DNA of 62,807 nt from Candidatus Pacearchaeota archaeon (GTDB lineage Archaea; Nanoarchaeota; Nanoarchaeia; Pacearchaeales; GW2011-AR1), in contig JALOBN010000001.1 in assembly GCA_023228245.1 (NCBI GenBank), positions 1 to 62,807 of the forward strand. Reading direction: 5' to 3'. This document shows positions 43,707 to 53,887 of the stretch, piece by piece. Position 1 is the first letter of the stretch. The number at the start of each line of letters is the position of its first letter. A program made the position numbers and the translations under genes. The notes below the pieces were generated by a model that worked only from the letters and a program-made list of their open reading frames with translations, was not told the origin of the DNA and did no database searches.

Positions 43707-44540
43707 CTAAACAGTGCCTGGAAAAGTATTATAGATAATTCCCGGCTTAGTAAACCCAAGAAATCCATCTTGATTTGCTTTATCTACCCACTCGTCCCAT
43801 TTCTCAAGAACATTATCTTGATAATGAATCAAGAGCATCTTTCTCTTGATACTATCTTTGAGTGTTCTTAATTGATCGTAGGTAGCGTGGATACCACTTG
43901 GGAAAGATGTCTCGCAGTCATGGATGATAACACTCGCCTCTTCGTAGTAGGCCTTCATGGCTGTTTCGGGGGCGAACTGCACATCAGTGGTAATGAAGAC
44001 TCTGGCTTTATCAGTTCCATCATCTGTGAACATGAGCCCGAACGAATCAAGAATGCTGTACTTAGCAGAGACGTGAAGGCTTTGTACAAGATCGAACGTC
44101 AAACCTTCCCACTCAAATGATCCATTCTTTGATATTGGATGTACATCGAAGTAGGTTTCGATTGTTGCGTCGATACCTTCAAGACCTTCCATACCTCCGC
44201 GCAATGAATGATCCCACAATGAACGGATCAGACCACGCTCACAAAAGAACTTAGGTAAAGGCAATGGGCAAGCCATACAAGCCTGCTCCATACCTCTCTT
44301 GGTGAAGTAGCGCGTGAACGCTAAGAACTCAATGCCTCCAACATGATCTGCGTGGGCATGAGAAATGTATACGGCGTCTATATCCTTGAATGTTAGGCCC
44401 TGATCTCGAAGACTGAACCTAACATCTCCACCACAATCTATCAAAAGGTATTTGCCATTTCTTTCGATGACAAAGTTCGTTTGATAGTTCTTCATGGTAA
44501 AGGCAGAGCCCGTACCCAAAGCAATTATCTTGGTAGGCAT
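43707..44540 (-). CDS. MBL-fold hydrolase, RNase Z-like
   Basis: 277 residues. KIIALGTGSAF start, HAHADHVGG (HxHxDH zinc motif) at about 61, further metal ligands in TTDVQF, IIHDCETSF and a C-terminal LLIHYQDN. The order and the GTGSAF start are those of RNase Z/ElaC-type beta-lactamase-fold enzymes, which cut tRNA 3' trailers, but related phosphodiesterases share it. In a phage with many tRNAs lacking encoded CCA this would be useful. Stop-start spacing with the next gene is three bases. Confidence 0.78.
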   Translation of the reverse strand: MPTKIIALGTGSAFTMKNYQTNFVIERNGKYLLIDCGGDVRFSLRDQGLTFKDIDAVYISHAHADHVGGIEFLAFTRYFTKRGMEQACMACPLPLPKFFCERGLIRSLWDHSLRGGMEGLEGIDATIETYFDVHPISKNGSFEWEGLTFDLVQSLHVSAKYSILDSFGLMFTDDGTDKARVFITTDVQFAPETAMKAYYEEASVIIHDCETSFPSGIHATYDQLRTLKDSIKRKMLLIHYQDNVLEKWDEWVDKANQDGFLGFTKPGIIYNTFPGTV

Positions 44541-44543
44541 GGT

Positions 44544-45794
44544 TTATAGGAACTCTTTGTCTTGGACATCAGTAACGGGAGTCTTGACCGTCAGCTTGCC
44601 GAATTCATATTGGCGGAAAGTCCTAAGCACGCCGTCGAACTCAATCTTGACTTCAAACAGTTGCTTATCATCGGGAGAATGGTCCCAATGCTCTGCTTCG
44701 GCCTTCTTGAGCAGACCAGCCTTGCCGTCGTGGTGAATGACCATATCTTTGACAAGTTTCTCAATCGGATAGTTGGAAAGAGGAACAGCTTCATCACGAA
44801 CGGCCCAACCGAATGCACAGCGTACAGCTCCCTGATCGTCTTGCGTCAGGCCAATCAAGCCGCCAATAAATTCCATGGGCAAAATGGAATCGTAGTAATT
44901 CCAAATGAACGGAACCTTCGATAGAGATTGGTTGAAGTCCGAGAGAGTGTTACCACCCATAACCTTTTGGGGTGTGTAGGTTCCCATATACTTGTTTCGC
45001 TCATTGCGGCTGTCCACGTATGGAAAGAACGCATTGACGTGGCCGGAAATGAATGGGCCTCCGCTGCCGCCGCCTTCCTTGTACCAGCTCTTCCAGAAGC
45101 TAACGTCAATCTCTCCCTTTGCGGCGAGTACGAATTGGTCAAGAACCGGCTTGAGATGATCGGTCCACCAAGACAGGCCAAATTCATCAAAGGCATTCAC
45201 CTTGTCGCGGATTGCTTCCCAGTCCTCTACGCTGCCGGTGAGAGTGATCATTGGGATATGGCACAAAGTTGTAACTGAGTAATCAAAGTACTTACTCATA
45301 GCATCCATGAGAACTATCTCTGAGGATACTCTTTGAAGCTTTCCGGTAGTGGAGAAATTTCCGACAATCAAATCCTTCTTAGGGCCAATGAATCCACCAA
45401 TCTTCTCTGAGAATTCATCGAAGCAGCCTTCCCAATCGTTAACCCCGCCGCGAATGAATTGGTCTCGCCGAATATCGATTGTCTTCTTGCCTTGGAATGT
45501 AACAAACTTACTGCGCAGTTCCTCAGCGTTCTCTTTGATATGAGTGGCGAGGCCATGTTCGATGGTGAGCCAGATTGCGTCTGGGTCCAAGATCATATGG
45601 CGATGTTCGGCAAAGGAAAGATGCGCCAGTCCAACTAAGTTTGAGACACAACCCCCACCAATAAGCAGGCGGTCCATTTGGCAAACCTGCTCAAGGTCTC
45701 CTCCAACCTTCTGAATGATTTGGTTGCGAACATCAATAGTAGAACGAACCTTAGCTGTATTAAGTTCGCCGCCCAATTCAAATGTCTTGCTCAT
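44544..45794 (-). CDS. DUF4419 family protein
   Basis: 416 residues. AIWLTIEHGLATHIKENAEE, KFVTFQGKKTIDIRRD, VGNFSTTGKLQRVSSEIVLM, CHIPMITLTGSVEDWEAI and the Trp-rich LSWWTDHLKPVLDQF match the DUF4419 pattern. These proteins occur in bacteria, fungi and large viruses; biochemical role unknown. Full length. Overlaps the small gene upstream and runs into the MBL gene. Confidence 0.82.
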   Translation of the reverse strand: MSKTFELGGELNTAKVRSTIDVRNQIIQKVGGDLEQVCQMDRLLIGGGCVSNLVGLAHLSFAEHRHMILDPDAIWLTIEHGLATHIKENAEELRSKFVTFQGKKTIDIRRDQFIRGGVNDWEGCFDEFSEKIGGFIGPKKDLIVGNFSTTGKLQRVSSEIVLMDAMSKYFDYSVTTLCHIPMITLTGSVEDWEAIRDKVNAFDEFGLSWWTDHLKPVLDQFVLAAKGEIDVSFWKSWYKEGGGSGGPFISGHVNAFFPYVDSRNERNKYMGTYTPQKVMGGNTLSDFNQSLSKVPFIWNYYDSILPMEFIGGLIGLTQDDQGAVRCAFGWAVRDEAVPLSNYPIEKLVKDMVIHHDGKAGLLKKAEAEHWDHSPDDKQLFEVKIEFDGVLRTFRQYEFGKLTVKTPVTDVQDKEFL

Positions 45795-46038
45795 GATCTT
45801 TGATTCCTACCAAATTCACTAACGCATGGGCACAGTCTGAAATAGTGCCTCTGCAAACCATTGGTTTTATCAAACTTTCCCCTCTGTTATCGAGGGCACA
45901 CCAAGTAATATCACCTGTTGTGGATGTGGTCTCAATTACCCAGCCTAGTTTTTCTTCGACACGGAATAGTTCCCACTTCAATACTCCGAAGAATAATGTT
46001 GGGATCCATTGAAGTCCGCTTGGCTCTAAGTTATTCAC
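45778..46038 (-). CDS. Hypothetical protein (GTG start)
   Basis: 86 residues from GTG at 46038 (GGAAG six bases upstream); a TTG further up overlaps the previous gene more. WIPTLFFGVLKWELFRVEEK, GWVIETTSTTGDITWCALDN suggest a small beta-barrel or sandwich. Translationally coupled to neighbours on both sides. No family recognised. Confidence 0.5.
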   Translation of the reverse strand: MNNLEPSGLQWIPTLFFGVLKWELFRVEEKLGWVIETTSTTGDITWCALDNRGESLIKPMVCRGTISDCAHALVNLVGIKDHEQDI

Positions 46039-46540
46039 TGTCTCTTCCAGCCAGCTTGGCAAGATCCGTTAAGAAATTGCCTTTGGAGAAATACATCTTC
46101 ATGATTTCAATGGCAATCTCTCTAGCGTATTTCCGGCCAACAAACTTCCAGCTCTCGGGCTCGGGAAGCTCTGACAGAGAGGGCCACATTCTACTACTAA
46201 TCTCGCCCTGTCGGCAAGCGTGTTGTGCAATGCGCGTGATCGCTGTCGTCAGCAATTCCGCCACTGACTTCTCCAGGGCAATTTCCTGGCAGCCTTTTAC
46301 CGTAGGAAGTGGGTCGTTGAATTTCCGAAGGAAACAACCGCGCGAACCTCCCTCAAAAAACCACCGTAGGCTTTTCCACCCATACCTAGCGGATTCAAGC
46401 TCCATCCATTGAATCACGTCAGAATCTACATTGATATGAGGATCAATAGCTCCCTTGTTGTACAGAGCTAGGATATCATTAGGGGATAGTTGATATTCAC
46501 ACTCCCCATCGACTAGGTCTGTTAACTTTGGGAAAATCAT
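46031..46540 (-). CDS. Hypothetical protein
   Basis: 169 residues, mostly helical, with a Trp-rich stretch (QWMELESARYGWKSLRWFFE) and Cys residues at GCFLRK and HACRQG. Overlaps fcl by ATGA at its start and the next gene at its end, so it belongs to the sugar-nucleotide operon by position only. Confidence 0.55.
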   Translation of the reverse strand: MIFPKLTDLVDGECEYQLSPNDILALYNKGAIDPHINVDSDVIQWMELESARYGWKSLRWFFEGGSRGCFLRKFNDPLPTVKGCQEIALEKSVAELLTTAITRIAQHACRQGEISSRMWPSLSELPEPESWKFVGRKYAREIAIEIMKMYFSKGNFLTDLAKLAGRDSE

Positions 46541-47478
46541 AGTTTTGCTTCACCACTGTGCAAAAACCAATCGTAGGTTGTGTAAATACCACGGCCTAAA
46601 CAGATCTTGTACTCGTACCCAAGGGCCTTTAACCTGGAAATATCTGTCAGTTTACGAGGGGTACCATCAGGCTTAGAACGGTCAAATTCAATCGTTCCCT
46701 TGTACCCAACAATCTCGGAAACTAACCACGCCAATTCATTAAGTGCAATATCTTCCCCAGTACCAACATTGATTTGAATTGAATCACTATAGTTCTCGGC
46801 AAGAAATACCAATGCCTCAGCCGCATCATCTACATGTAAGAATTCACGACGTGGAGAACCAGAACCCCACAACGTAATAGTGGGAGAATTGTTTATGTAA
46901 GCATCATGAAACTTACGAATCATAGCTGGAAGAACGTGGCTATTATTCAGATCAAAATTGTCATTTGGGCCATATAGATTTGTTGGCATAGCAGAGATGA
47001 AGTCATCTCCGTATTGCTTTCGGTACGCCTGACACAGTTTGATGCCAGCAATCTTCGCAACTGCATACCACTCATTCGTAGGTTCAAGTGGCCCAGATAG
47101 TAATGACTCTTCTTTGATTGGTTGTTGTGCATCGCGAGGATATACGCACGTCGAACCAAGGAACACCAACTTCTTCACACCAACATTATGGGCGGAATGA
47201 ATGATGTTTGTTTCAATAGCTAAGTTGTCGTAGATGAAGTCTGCAGGATAGGTGGAGTTGGCAAGTATTCCTCCAACCTTAGCCGCTGCTACAAATACCA
47301 CCTCTGGTTTAGATTCATTTAAGAAACAACAAACACTTGCCTGATCTCTAAAATCAATGTTACTTGTAGTGACAATACACTGACGATTCTTAAGTTGACG
47401 CAATATCGCTGATCCAACCATTCCTTTATGACCAGCGACCCATACTCTTTTACCAGAAATGTCAAAGAGTTTGTTCAT
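46537..47478 (-). CDS. fcl: GDP-L-fucose synthase
   Basis: 313 residues. Extended SDR enzyme: NADP-binding [14 protein letters not shown], catalytic Ser in FLGSTCVYP, YxxxK as [10 protein letters not shown], and [24 protein letters not shown] typical of the epimerase/reductase that turns GDP-4-keto-6-deoxymannose into GDP-L-fucose. Directly follows gmd with an ATGA overlap, so both steps are cotranscribed. Confidence 0.94.
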   Translation of the reverse strand: MNKLFDISGKRVWVAGHKGMVGSAILRQLKNRQCIVTTSNIDFRDQASVCCFLNESKPEVVFVAAAKVGGILANSTYPADFIYDNLAIETNIIHSAHNVGVKKLVFLGSTCVYPRDAQQPIKEESLLSGPLEPTNEWYAVAKIAGIKLCQAYRKQYGDDFISAMPTNLYGPNDNFDLNNSHVLPAMIRKFHDAYINNSPTITLWGSGSPRREFLHVDDAAEALVFLAENYSDSIQINVGTGEDIALNELAWLVSEIVGYKGTIEFDRSKPDGTPRKLTDISRLKALGYEYKICLGRGIYTTYDWFLHSGEAKL

Positions 47479-50400
47479 AGCTGGCCTCGCTGTTTTGCCC
47501 GGACAGCTTCAACAACCTGCTCTTGCTCGGCTAAGAGCATATCGCTATCAATCATCATCTTTATGAGTTCTCGAAAACCAACTAAAGGCTTCCACCCAAG
47601 TGATCGTGCCTTTGACGGGTCTCCGAGCAGCAAATCTACTTCCGTTGGTCTTTCATAGCGTTGGTCATGCTCAACGTATTTCTTCCAATCTAAATCTAGC
47701 ATACCAAATGCTATATCCAGGAATTCACGAATACTATGAGTTTCTCCAGTAGCAATCACATAATCATCTGGGGTTTCCGCTTGAAGGATTCTCCACATCG
47801 CCTCCACATAATCCCCGGCATATCCCCAATCACGCTTGGCGTCTAGGTTCCCTAAGAACAGTTTGTCCTGGAGTCCAAGTTTGATGCGCGTAGCTGCCCT
47901 AGTGATCTTGCGAGTTACGAATGTCTCTCCACGCCGAGGGCTATTATGTACAACAACCCTACCAACTCCAGCACAGAAAACTCCACTTTCTGTTTCGAAG
48001 TCAAATACCCATTCTTCTGGGATGAGATCCGGTTTAGTCCACCGAACTTCTGCCGGCTCTTTATGTGGAGCTGTGGTTATGACGTTGAGTTGGTAATAGT
48101 CATTATCACCACGATGTTCGATATAAGTGGAGGATATTTGTCCTGATACAGAATAGTAAAGAACACACAATCCCTGTGCTAATATTGGGCTGTTTGTTTT
48201 TACACTAATTACATTTGGAGTAGCTCCAGCTTTCAAACCATCTCCGGCATAATATCCTTTAATGAATGCTTTTTTTACAGCAACTGATCCATTCAAAACA
48301 AGTCTAGGGACTTTCTTCAACCCTGATTTTGTATCATAAATCTGTTCTCTTAACCACAAACTTATAGAACGAACACCGTTGAGATTTAGTTGTGTTACAG
48401 GGTTCCCATTTTCAAAACCAGATGGATATTCGGCAGAGGTTGATGTTCCTATAAATAGAGTTTTCCATAAAAACTTAACACGATCAAGAAGAAACTCATC
48501 TTGATTATTAAATCTTGGCTTGCATTGATCTAGAATAGATCCTTCTGCAACCATCAATCCTAAAAATTCAGATAATTCTTCTGTAATAGACACCCACTCA
48601 GGAAGAGTTTCCGGAAGGGAGCCTAACAACAAACAATCTCCAGCTTTAATTGCATCCGCCCTTAATTCTGAACTATCTGCTTTAATCATTGTATGGTGAG
48701 AGGTACAATTTACAATACCGGCCCTACCCTCAACATAAAGCATATCATGATCTTTATTTGTTGTTTGACGTCTAGTAGCTGTGATTAAATTAAGCGCAGT
48801 CCATTTAGTCCCATCCCAAATTTCAAGCTCTGGGTTCATCTTGAATGTTTGAGATGATTTTCCTTTTCTTAACAACGGAATTAACGAAGATGCAGTACAT
48901 ACATCTACTATTCCATTATTTCTAATTACCACTGGAGATTTATCACTGATACACTCATGATTGAAGAGGATCCCATTGGTAGCGAACATTCCATAGGACT
49001 CTCTGTAATTCTGAGTGATGTAGAAGGCATACGCTTTGGCGGCTGCGTACGGACTGCGAGGATAGAATGGAGTTGTTTCGCTCTGTGGAGTTTCCCGAAC
49101 CTTACCGTACATTTCGCTTGAAGATGCCTGATAGAACTTGGCATCCGGCTTGATCCTGCGAATGGCTTCGAGCATTCGGACAGTACCAAGCGCTACAATC
49201 TCGGCAGTGTATTCTGGGATGTCGAAGCTGACGCGCACGTGTGAATTATGAACAACAATATTACCAACCCCAACAGAAAAATTAGTTGTTCCTTCTACGC
49301 TAATATCATAAACATAACCATCATAATCTTCCCAAGTTAGTTTTTTTTCACCCTGGTTTGGCTGATATGTAACACACTCTCTAAAAGAGTAGTAAACTGT
49401 ATCGTCATTTATATTATTAATATGTACAGTATAATCAGATCCGATAATTGTAGCTAATGTGCCAACTTGACAAGCTAAATGATAAGATGTGGTTCCATAT
49501 CTCCAAGTACTTCTGGTATGTTTGTTGTCTGTAATTGACCCGTCACCAAACAACATACTAGAAAACAATACTTTTATATTGTCTAGAGTAAAAGAGAAAA
49601 ATAAATCTGGTATTTTTCTAGATGAAGAATCGTTTCCGCAATTATATTTTAGCCAATCATATAATGTTTTTGATCGTATTTGCAATTCCCAAACGTCCTC
49701 ATATCCATCCTTTTTATGTTTCACAAAACAAGATGGGCCACAATAAAAGCTATCTAAATTAACTTGTATCTCTTTAAGCCAATTAAGATTTTGATTAGAT
49801 ATTCCAACTAAATATGATCCGTTAGATGTATTATAAGTAATATGGCCTTCGGATACAAAAGCCCCAATAAAGCTACAGAAAGCAATAAGTTTGTCACCAG
49901 TTAAATGTTTAACTACTTTTGTAGATGTGTCTTTTTTAGACCAGCAATACACATCATCCCTTTTGATGTGTATTTTGCTTGATAACATATCAAAACAATC
50001 AACACTCGGTACTCGTTGATAGTTTAGTTTTCTCATATTTAGAAGCCACGGGTTTTTTTCTGGCTGTTCTAAATTACCCATAGTATCATAAATTGAGTGA
50101 TTTGGAGTTACAACAATTTCCCCGAACTTTTGGCGCATTCTCGCCAATTGGCCTTTATAATGATGACGTGAAATTTGTTTTATTTGAGACCATGTACCCA
50201 TTCCATTCCAAAACCCAAGGGCTCTTAATTGTTTTGATGATTCAGTATTAATTACCTCCACATCTAATCCGTTAGCATCTTCAACTATAATTGTGTGCTT
50301 TGATTTTAATCTATCCCATAATTCCTCAAATGTTGGGTGTATAATTTTTGAACTCGTCAATATTGGTAGTCTGCATCTTGCATCAACAGATTGAGCTGCG

Positions 50401-50654
50401 AGATTGTACACTTCGTCCGGGCGTACTTGTTCTAGTACGGTAGCTAGCGATGATGCATCATTCATATCGGCGTAGATCAGCCTCAACGACACATTCGATT
50501 CATGAGCATCTTTGTATAAATGCTCTATACGGTCAGTATTGAAAGATGAGGAACGGCGAATAGTTCCCCACACTTCGTAGCCTTTATCGAGAAGAAGTTC
50601 AGCGAGGTAAGATCCGTCTTGTCCGGTTATTCCAGTGATTAGTGCTTTCCTCAT
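47475..50654 (-). CDS. gmd: GDP-mannose 4,6-dehydratase with two inteins
   Basis: 1059 codons; spliced length 340, close to the usual about 350-370. Makes GDP-4-keto-6-deoxy-D-mannose. Extein parts: [19 protein letters not shown] (NADP site), [16 protein letters not shown] joined across intein 1, SSSEMYGKV and [11 protein letters not shown] (YxxxK), [18 protein letters not shown] joined across intein 2, [17 protein letters not shown]. No substrate residue is missing after splicing. Operon with fcl. Confidence 0.94.
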   Translation of the reverse strand: MRKALITGITGQDGSYLAELLLDKGYEVWGTIRRSSSFNTDRIEHLYKDAHESNVSLRLIYADMNDASSLATVLEQVRPDEVYNLAAQSVDARCRLPILTSSKIIHPTFEELWDRLKSKHTIIVEDANGLDVEVINTESSKQLRALGFWNGMGTWSQIKQISRHHYKGQLARMRQKFGEIVVTPNHSIYDTMGNLEQPEKNPWLLNMRKLNYQRVPSVDCFDMLSSKIHIKRDDVYCWSKKDTSTKVVKHLTGDKLIAFCSFIGAFVSEGHITYNTSNGSYLVGISNQNLNWLKEIQVNLDSFYCGPSCFVKHKKDGYEDVWELQIRSKTLYDWLKYNCGNDSSSRKIPDLFFSFTLDNIKVLFSSMLFGDGSITDNKHTRSTWRYGTTSYHLACQVGTLATIIGSDYTVHINNINDDTVYYSFRECVTYQPNQGEKKLTWEDYDGYVYDISVEGTTNFSVGVGNIVVHNSHVRVSFDIPEYTAEIVALGTVRMLEAIRRIKPDAKFYQASSSEMYGKVRETPQSETTPFYPRSPYAAAKAYAFYITQNYRESYGMFATNGILFNHECISDKSPVVIRNNGIVDVCTASSLIPLLRKGKSSQTFKMNPELEIWDGTKWTALNLITATRRQTTNKDHDMLYVEGRAGIVNCTSHHTMIKADSSELRADAIKAGDCLLLGSLPETLPEWVSITEELSEFLGLMVAEGSILDQCKPRFNNQDEFLLDRVKFLWKTLFIGTSTSAEYPSGFENGNPVTQLNLNGVRSISLWLREQIYDTKSGLKKVPRLVLNGSVAVKKAFIKGYYAGDGLKAGATPNVISVKTNSPILAQGLCVLYYSVSGQISSTYIEHRGDNDYYQLNVITTAPHKEPAEVRWTKPDLIPEEWVFDFETESGVFCAGVGRVVVHNSPRRGETFVTRKITRAATRIKLGLQDKLFLGNLDAKRDWGYAGDYVEAMWRILQAETPDDYVIATGETHSIREFLDIAFGMLDLDWKKYVEHDQRYERPTEVDLLLGDPSKARSLGWKPLVGFRELIKMMIDSDMLLAEQEQVVEAVRAKQRGQL
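47943..48953 (-). other. Gmd intein 2 (337 residues)
   Basis: Starts Cys568 ([13 protein letters not shown]), block [11 protein letters not shown], endonuclease helices [11 protein letters not shown] and [10 protein letters not shown], ends [17 protein letters not shown] then RVVVHN with Ser+1. It splits NHE-SPRRGE, which lines the GDP-mannose pocket. The two inteins share no close similarity. Confidence 0.86.
49245..50390 (-). other. Gmd intein 1 (382 residues)
   Basis: Starts with Ser89 ([15 protein letters not shown]), block B TPNHSIYD, endonuclease helices [12 protein letters not shown] and MLFGDGSIT (degenerate LAGLIDADG), ends [19 protein letters not shown] then NIVVHN with Ser+1. Ser1 instead of Cys is less common. 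It interrupts the conserved NLAAQS-HV loop next to the cofactor. Confidence 0.85.
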
Positions 50655-50696
50655 ACTTGAATATGAGACTTGACCAAAATCCTTCTCGACTGCTTT

Positions 50697-50774
50697 TTAC
50701 CACTGATTCCTAAATCTAGTTCCAACAATCTCCACTGGCTCAGTTAGATGTTCATTAGCCCAAGCACCACTCAT
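50697..50774 (-). CDS. Possible 25-residue peptide
   Basis: MSGAWANEHLTEPVEIVGTR then FRNQW. The ATG overlaps the upstream stop as ATGA. Nothing else supports it. Confidence 0.35.
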   Translation of the reverse strand: MSGAWANEHLTEPVEIVGTRFRNQW

Positions 50775-50998
50775 TTTTCCAAACCCACAATTACCCTCTC
50801 TGTAATTACCAGTGCCAGCATACCAGCATCTTTTCTATCAGTCTCGCAATATACAAAGCGAGCACCTTTAGATGCAACTTTCTTTTTATCAGCAACTGGT
50901 AAGTCTTCAAGTTTGTACGCTTTGCTATAAGCCCCTTCTGGAAGCACTAGTGTATACAAATCATGTTTCAGAAATGCTTCTTTTGCTTCTCTCAGCAT
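50771..50998 (-). CDS. Small hypothetical protein
   Basis: 75 residues from the ATG at 50998, chosen because GGAGG lies just upstream inside the previous gene; the longer frame overlaps that gene by 58 bases. MLREAKEAFLKHDLYTLVLP then KLEDLPVADKKKVASKGARF and a beta/helix end. Looks like a small alpha/beta domain. No family recognised. Confidence 0.58.
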   Translation of the reverse strand: MLREAKEAFLKHDLYTLVLPEGAYSKAYKLEDLPVADKKKVASKGARFVYCETDRKDAGMLALVITERVIVGLEK

Positions 50999-51336
50999 AT
51001 CCTCCGCATAAAAGCTAACATGTATTTTGAATCTACAATATGTACCCATTTAGGGTGTTGATAATTGTGTTTGAATGGGAATTGACATTCTTTTTTCAAT
51101 AGGTAATTAGCAGTCCACCCATTCTGAGAATACCCAAATTCGCAACATGGAAGAAGTCTACCGAGTTCATCGGTTGCCTCAATTCCAGATTCATCATTTT
51201 CATCACCTATGAGATTGCAAGAGCAGCCACGTGGTACGCAGTCATCGCAATAGTATTCAAAGCCACGTGGCATATATTCCCAAGTGGCCATCTTTGCATG
51301 ACACACATCGCAGCGTACCTTGATTATACTTCTCAT
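50992..51336 (-). CDS. Cys-rich zinc-binding hypothetical protein
   Basis: 114 residues. Zinc site VRCDVCHAKMATWEY with YYCDDCVPRGCSCN; later CCEFGYSQNGW. The first 45 residues resemble treble-clef zinc proteins. The start overlaps the previous stop (ATGA), as in most of this cluster. Confidence 0.6.
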   Translation of the reverse strand: MRSIIKVRCDVCHAKMATWEYMPRGFEYYCDDCVPRGCSCNLIGDENDESGIEATDELGRLLPCCEFGYSQNGWTANYLLKKECQFPFKHNYQHPKWVHIVDSKYMLAFMRRIC

Positions 51337-51626
51337 CTTGGCCCAGGATCACAAGTGTCGAAGAAGTTTTTACTTTCCTTCAATGGAACATAATCTAGGT
51401 AGTTATCATACCAAGCAACATCAACCCATTTGTGAATTGATGGCTTTCGGAACCCTTGTTGTCCGATAGCCTTGAACTCTTGAATTACCCTTTGCCGCCA
51501 CCTTCGTTGCTCTAGGTAATCTCCAAGAATAACTGTTGGTAGAGCATGCGGAATAATGAAGAACTTAGTAATCACCCGAAAACAGGCGCGTGACTTTTCT
51601 GGAGGAATCATCCATTCAAGTGTCAT
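51333..51626 (-). CDS. Hypothetical protein
   Basis: 97 residues, basic and aromatic ([39 protein letters not shown]). It is joined to panD upstream and to the zinc protein downstream by four-base overlaps. No family recognised. Confidence 0.55.
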   Translation of the reverse strand: MTLEWMIPPEKSRACFRVITKFFIIPHALPTVILGDYLEQRRWRQRVIQEFKAIGQQGFRKPSIHKWVDVAWYDNYLDYVPLKESKNFFDTCDPGPR

Positions 51627-52078
51627 CCGATACCTGTACTGTTCGTGCCAATTGGTCTCATGAGATAGTTTGGCTCGGTAGGCATCATCTTTCCAGGCTT
51701 GATCTCTGCGGTCTCTACATCAATGGCGAACTTGACAATATGGTTCTTATTATCAACCAAGATCACCTTCGGCATCCAATCGCGAGCCTTCTTGCCAGTC
51801 AGCTCAGTAAATGTGGCGATGATGATTAGATCTCCAACCCCACACAACTTAGCTCCTGCACCATTGACGCAGATTTCTCCACTGTCAGGCTTCCCGGCAA
51901 GAGCATACGTTACAAGTCGGTGCCCATTGGAGATATTCCACACATGAACCATCTCATATGGAAGGATGTCAGCTGCCTTCAAAAGCGATGAATCAATTGT
52001 GATGCTGCCTTCGTAGTTCAGATCCGCACTAGTGATGGTTGCCCGATGGATCTTTGATTTGAACATTGTACGTTTCAT
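51623..52078 (-). CDS. panD: Aspartate 1-decarboxylase
   Basis: 151 residues from the ATG at 52078 (TTAGGTG upstream). [20 protein letters not shown] then YEGS: with this start Lys9, Tyr22 and the self-cleavage site Gly24-Ser25 fall at the same numbers as in E. coli PanD. Also [12 protein letters not shown] and [18 protein letters not shown] match. It makes beta-alanine from aspartate after conversion of Ser25 to a pyruvoyl group. Slightly longer C-terminus than usual. An uncommon phage gene; product would feed CoA synthesis. Confidence 0.92.
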   Translation of the reverse strand: MKRTMFKSKIHRATITSADLNYEGSITIDSSLLKAADILPYEMVHVWNISNGHRLVTYALAGKPDSGEICVNGAGAKLCGVGDLIIIATFTELTGKKARDWMPKVILVDNKNHIVKFAIDVETAEIKPGKMMPTEPNYLMRPIGTNSTGIG

Positions 52079-52094
52079 AGGCACCTAATAAATT

Positions 52095-52140
52095 GCCCCG
52101 GCACAGACACGCTGGGAAGGCGGGAGGTCCATGCCGGGGC
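52095..52140 (-). terminator. G/C-rich hairpin upstream of panD
   Basis: GCCCCGGCA and TGCCGGGGC pair perfectly with a 28-base loop, between the upstream gene and panD. It could terminate the upstream transcript or be a panD leader structure; no T-run is present. Confidence 0.45.
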
Positions 52141-52146
52141 GTAAGA

Positions 52147-52440
52147 TCAATATCCGCCAAATGCCACTACATCAATTCGCTTCTTCTTACTCTTGGCAGG
52201 CTTCTTCTTTTTCTCGGCAACTGGCGCTAGTGTTTCATCTACTTCGCCTAACAGTTGCTGAGCTACCTTCCTGCAAGTGTAACAAATACACTCCCTGAAT
52301 TTCCTGCCAGTTTTCTCTTTCTTATCAAACACCGTGTGGTTCATCCAGCAGAGAGAATGGTCCTTATGGTTGGCAATCCAGTTATCATCTAGGGCCTCAG
52401 GCGTCCCGAATAAGCTAGCAATTTTCGCAAATTTTGACAT
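52147..52440 (-). CDS. Hypothetical protein with Cys motif and basic tail
   Basis: 97 residues from the ATG at 52440 (GAGGTGG upstream). MSKFAKIASLFGTPEALDDN, NHKDHSLCWMNH, KFRECICYTCRKVAQQLLG (zinc site), then a Lys-rich segment (KKKKPAKSKKK). Possibly a small nucleic-acid-binding protein. Confidence 0.55.
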   Translation of the reverse strand: MSKFAKIASLFGTPEALDDNWIANHKDHSLCWMNHTVFDKKEKTGRKFRECICYTCRKVAQQLLGEVDETLAPVAEKKKKPAKSKKKRIDVVAFGGY

Positions 52441-52531
52441 CCGCCACCTCAGAGTGCGAATGACATCATGCACAATCTACATAAAAAAACAATACATTTC
52501 TTGGTAATATAGATGTGCGCGACTATGCTAC

Positions 52532-53881
52532 TTATCTAGCGAAAGGCTTACATACGCGCGCTTTGACTCCTTGGAATCGAAGTTTTATCGTGCGTTTGCT
52601 CTTTGGTAGATCTTTGATTGTAGTGATTCTCTTACCAGAAGAACAGAGTAGCAATTCTAAGGTCTCTAATTCAGCCTTACGAATGATTGCCATTCTCGCA
52701 AGGTATTCATCTTCTGCCTTTTGTTTTGCAGCTCGTTTTGCGGCTCTGATTCGTGGGCTACGATCCTCAGCCCACTTCTTAATTTTCTCAATACTCACAA
52801 TGGCCAATACCAAAAGCCAAAATCCAATTGGGATAACTAATAGGTATGCCGGCGCTAACAGGAACCACTTCTGGAAATGTAGACACTTGATTTTGGAAAG
52901 TGTGAACGCAGCCACCATCAACCATGGAACTGGTATTAAGAGCCAACTAAGCGGGTCGAACTTCTTAATTGTCAAGAAGTCAATGCGCCTATCGATTTCA
53001 GCACTTGATGAGAAGAAGTTGTTCCATACCGTCCACTTACCAATCATTAGATTGAATATCTGGATACAGAGAGTAACAACTATAAAAAGAATCACAGCCA
53101 GCACAAATGCAATTGGCTGTACGGTATAGGCCAGAATTCTTCTGCGCCTGAATTCGCACTGATCAACGGCTTTGTTTCGGAAGAAGAAGTTAACCCACTT
53201 CTTCTCGAACTCAGAAGGCTCGGGCGCGAAACACCCAGAGGGCAAATCAACATCCAAATGACTCTGGATAGCTTTTGGCCCCAAGTCATAACTGGAACTT
53301 TCTTCCATCCACCTCTTGGCTAGAAGGTATGTACAAACATCTCTATCCCCATCCCAATGATTTGGGAAAGACATCGCTTGTAAATTCCAACCGCCTCGCT
53401 CTTCACGGCTGCGCATCATCCACTTATCGATATCCTCTTTGGAGTCTGTAACCCAAGCAAGGATTCGGTTCTTGCCATGGCGATAGAATGTAACATAGGC
53501 CATCATATCTGACAGCTTTGCCCACCCGCGCCATTCTGCTGTCTGCCCACTACTCTCCGGAGGCGCAACGCTCAGCAGGACATAGAGTTCCTTGCGGCTG
53601 TGATTGAGTAACCAATCCCGATCCACGCACCACGTAATTGGGATGGACCCGGTGATCACTCCGGTCTCGGTCAGCCTCAGCTCGAACAGCACCGTCTCTG
53701 GTTCAGGTTCCTTCACAGGCTCTTTTTCAGAACCAATCTGGTCAGGGGGTAGGATGACCTCGTGCTGCGGAGCGGCCTCTGCAGCTTCCTGTACGGGCTC
53801 TGGGTGGACCGAGGGCAACCCAGTAACCGGTTTCTCCGCGGGCCTTGGAACCGTCAATTTTGGTAATTTAATCTCATCCAT
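52532..53881 (-). CDS. Multi-pass membrane protein
   Basis: 449 residues. Pro/Glu-rich N-terminus to about 65, soluble domain to about 250 with Trp-rich segments (WKWRGWAKL-like), then three to four transmembrane helices (AFVLAVILFIVVTLCIQIF, LLIPVPWLMVAAFTL, FLLAPAYLLVIPIGFWLLVL) and a basic coiled C-terminus (RAAKRAAKQKAEDEYLARMA). It lies six bases downstream of the AAA+ gene and may be its membrane partner. No family recognised. Confidence 0.65.
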   Translation of the reverse strand: MDEIKLPKLTVPRPAEKPVTGLPSVHPEPVQEAAEAAPQHEVILPPDQIGSEKEPVKEPEPETVLFELRLTETGVITGSIPITWCVDRDWLLNHSRKELYVLLSVAPPESSGQTAEWRGWAKLSDMMAYVTFYRHGKNRILAWVTDSKEDIDKWMMRSREERGGWNLQAMSFPNHWDGDRDVCTYLLAKRWMEESSSYDLGPKAIQSHLDVDLPSGCFAPEPSEFEKKWVNFFFRNKAVDQCEFRRRRILAYTVQPIAFVLAVILFIVVTLCIQIFNLMIGKWTVWNNFFSSSAEIDRRIDFLTIKKFDPLSWLLIPVPWLMVAAFTLSKIKCLHFQKWFLLAPAYLLVIPIGFWLLVLAIVSIEKIKKWAEDRSPRIRAAKRAAKQKAEDEYLARMAIIRKAELETLELLLCSSGKRITTIKDLPKSKRTIKLRFQGVKARVCKPFAR

Positions 53882-53887
53882 TAGTTC

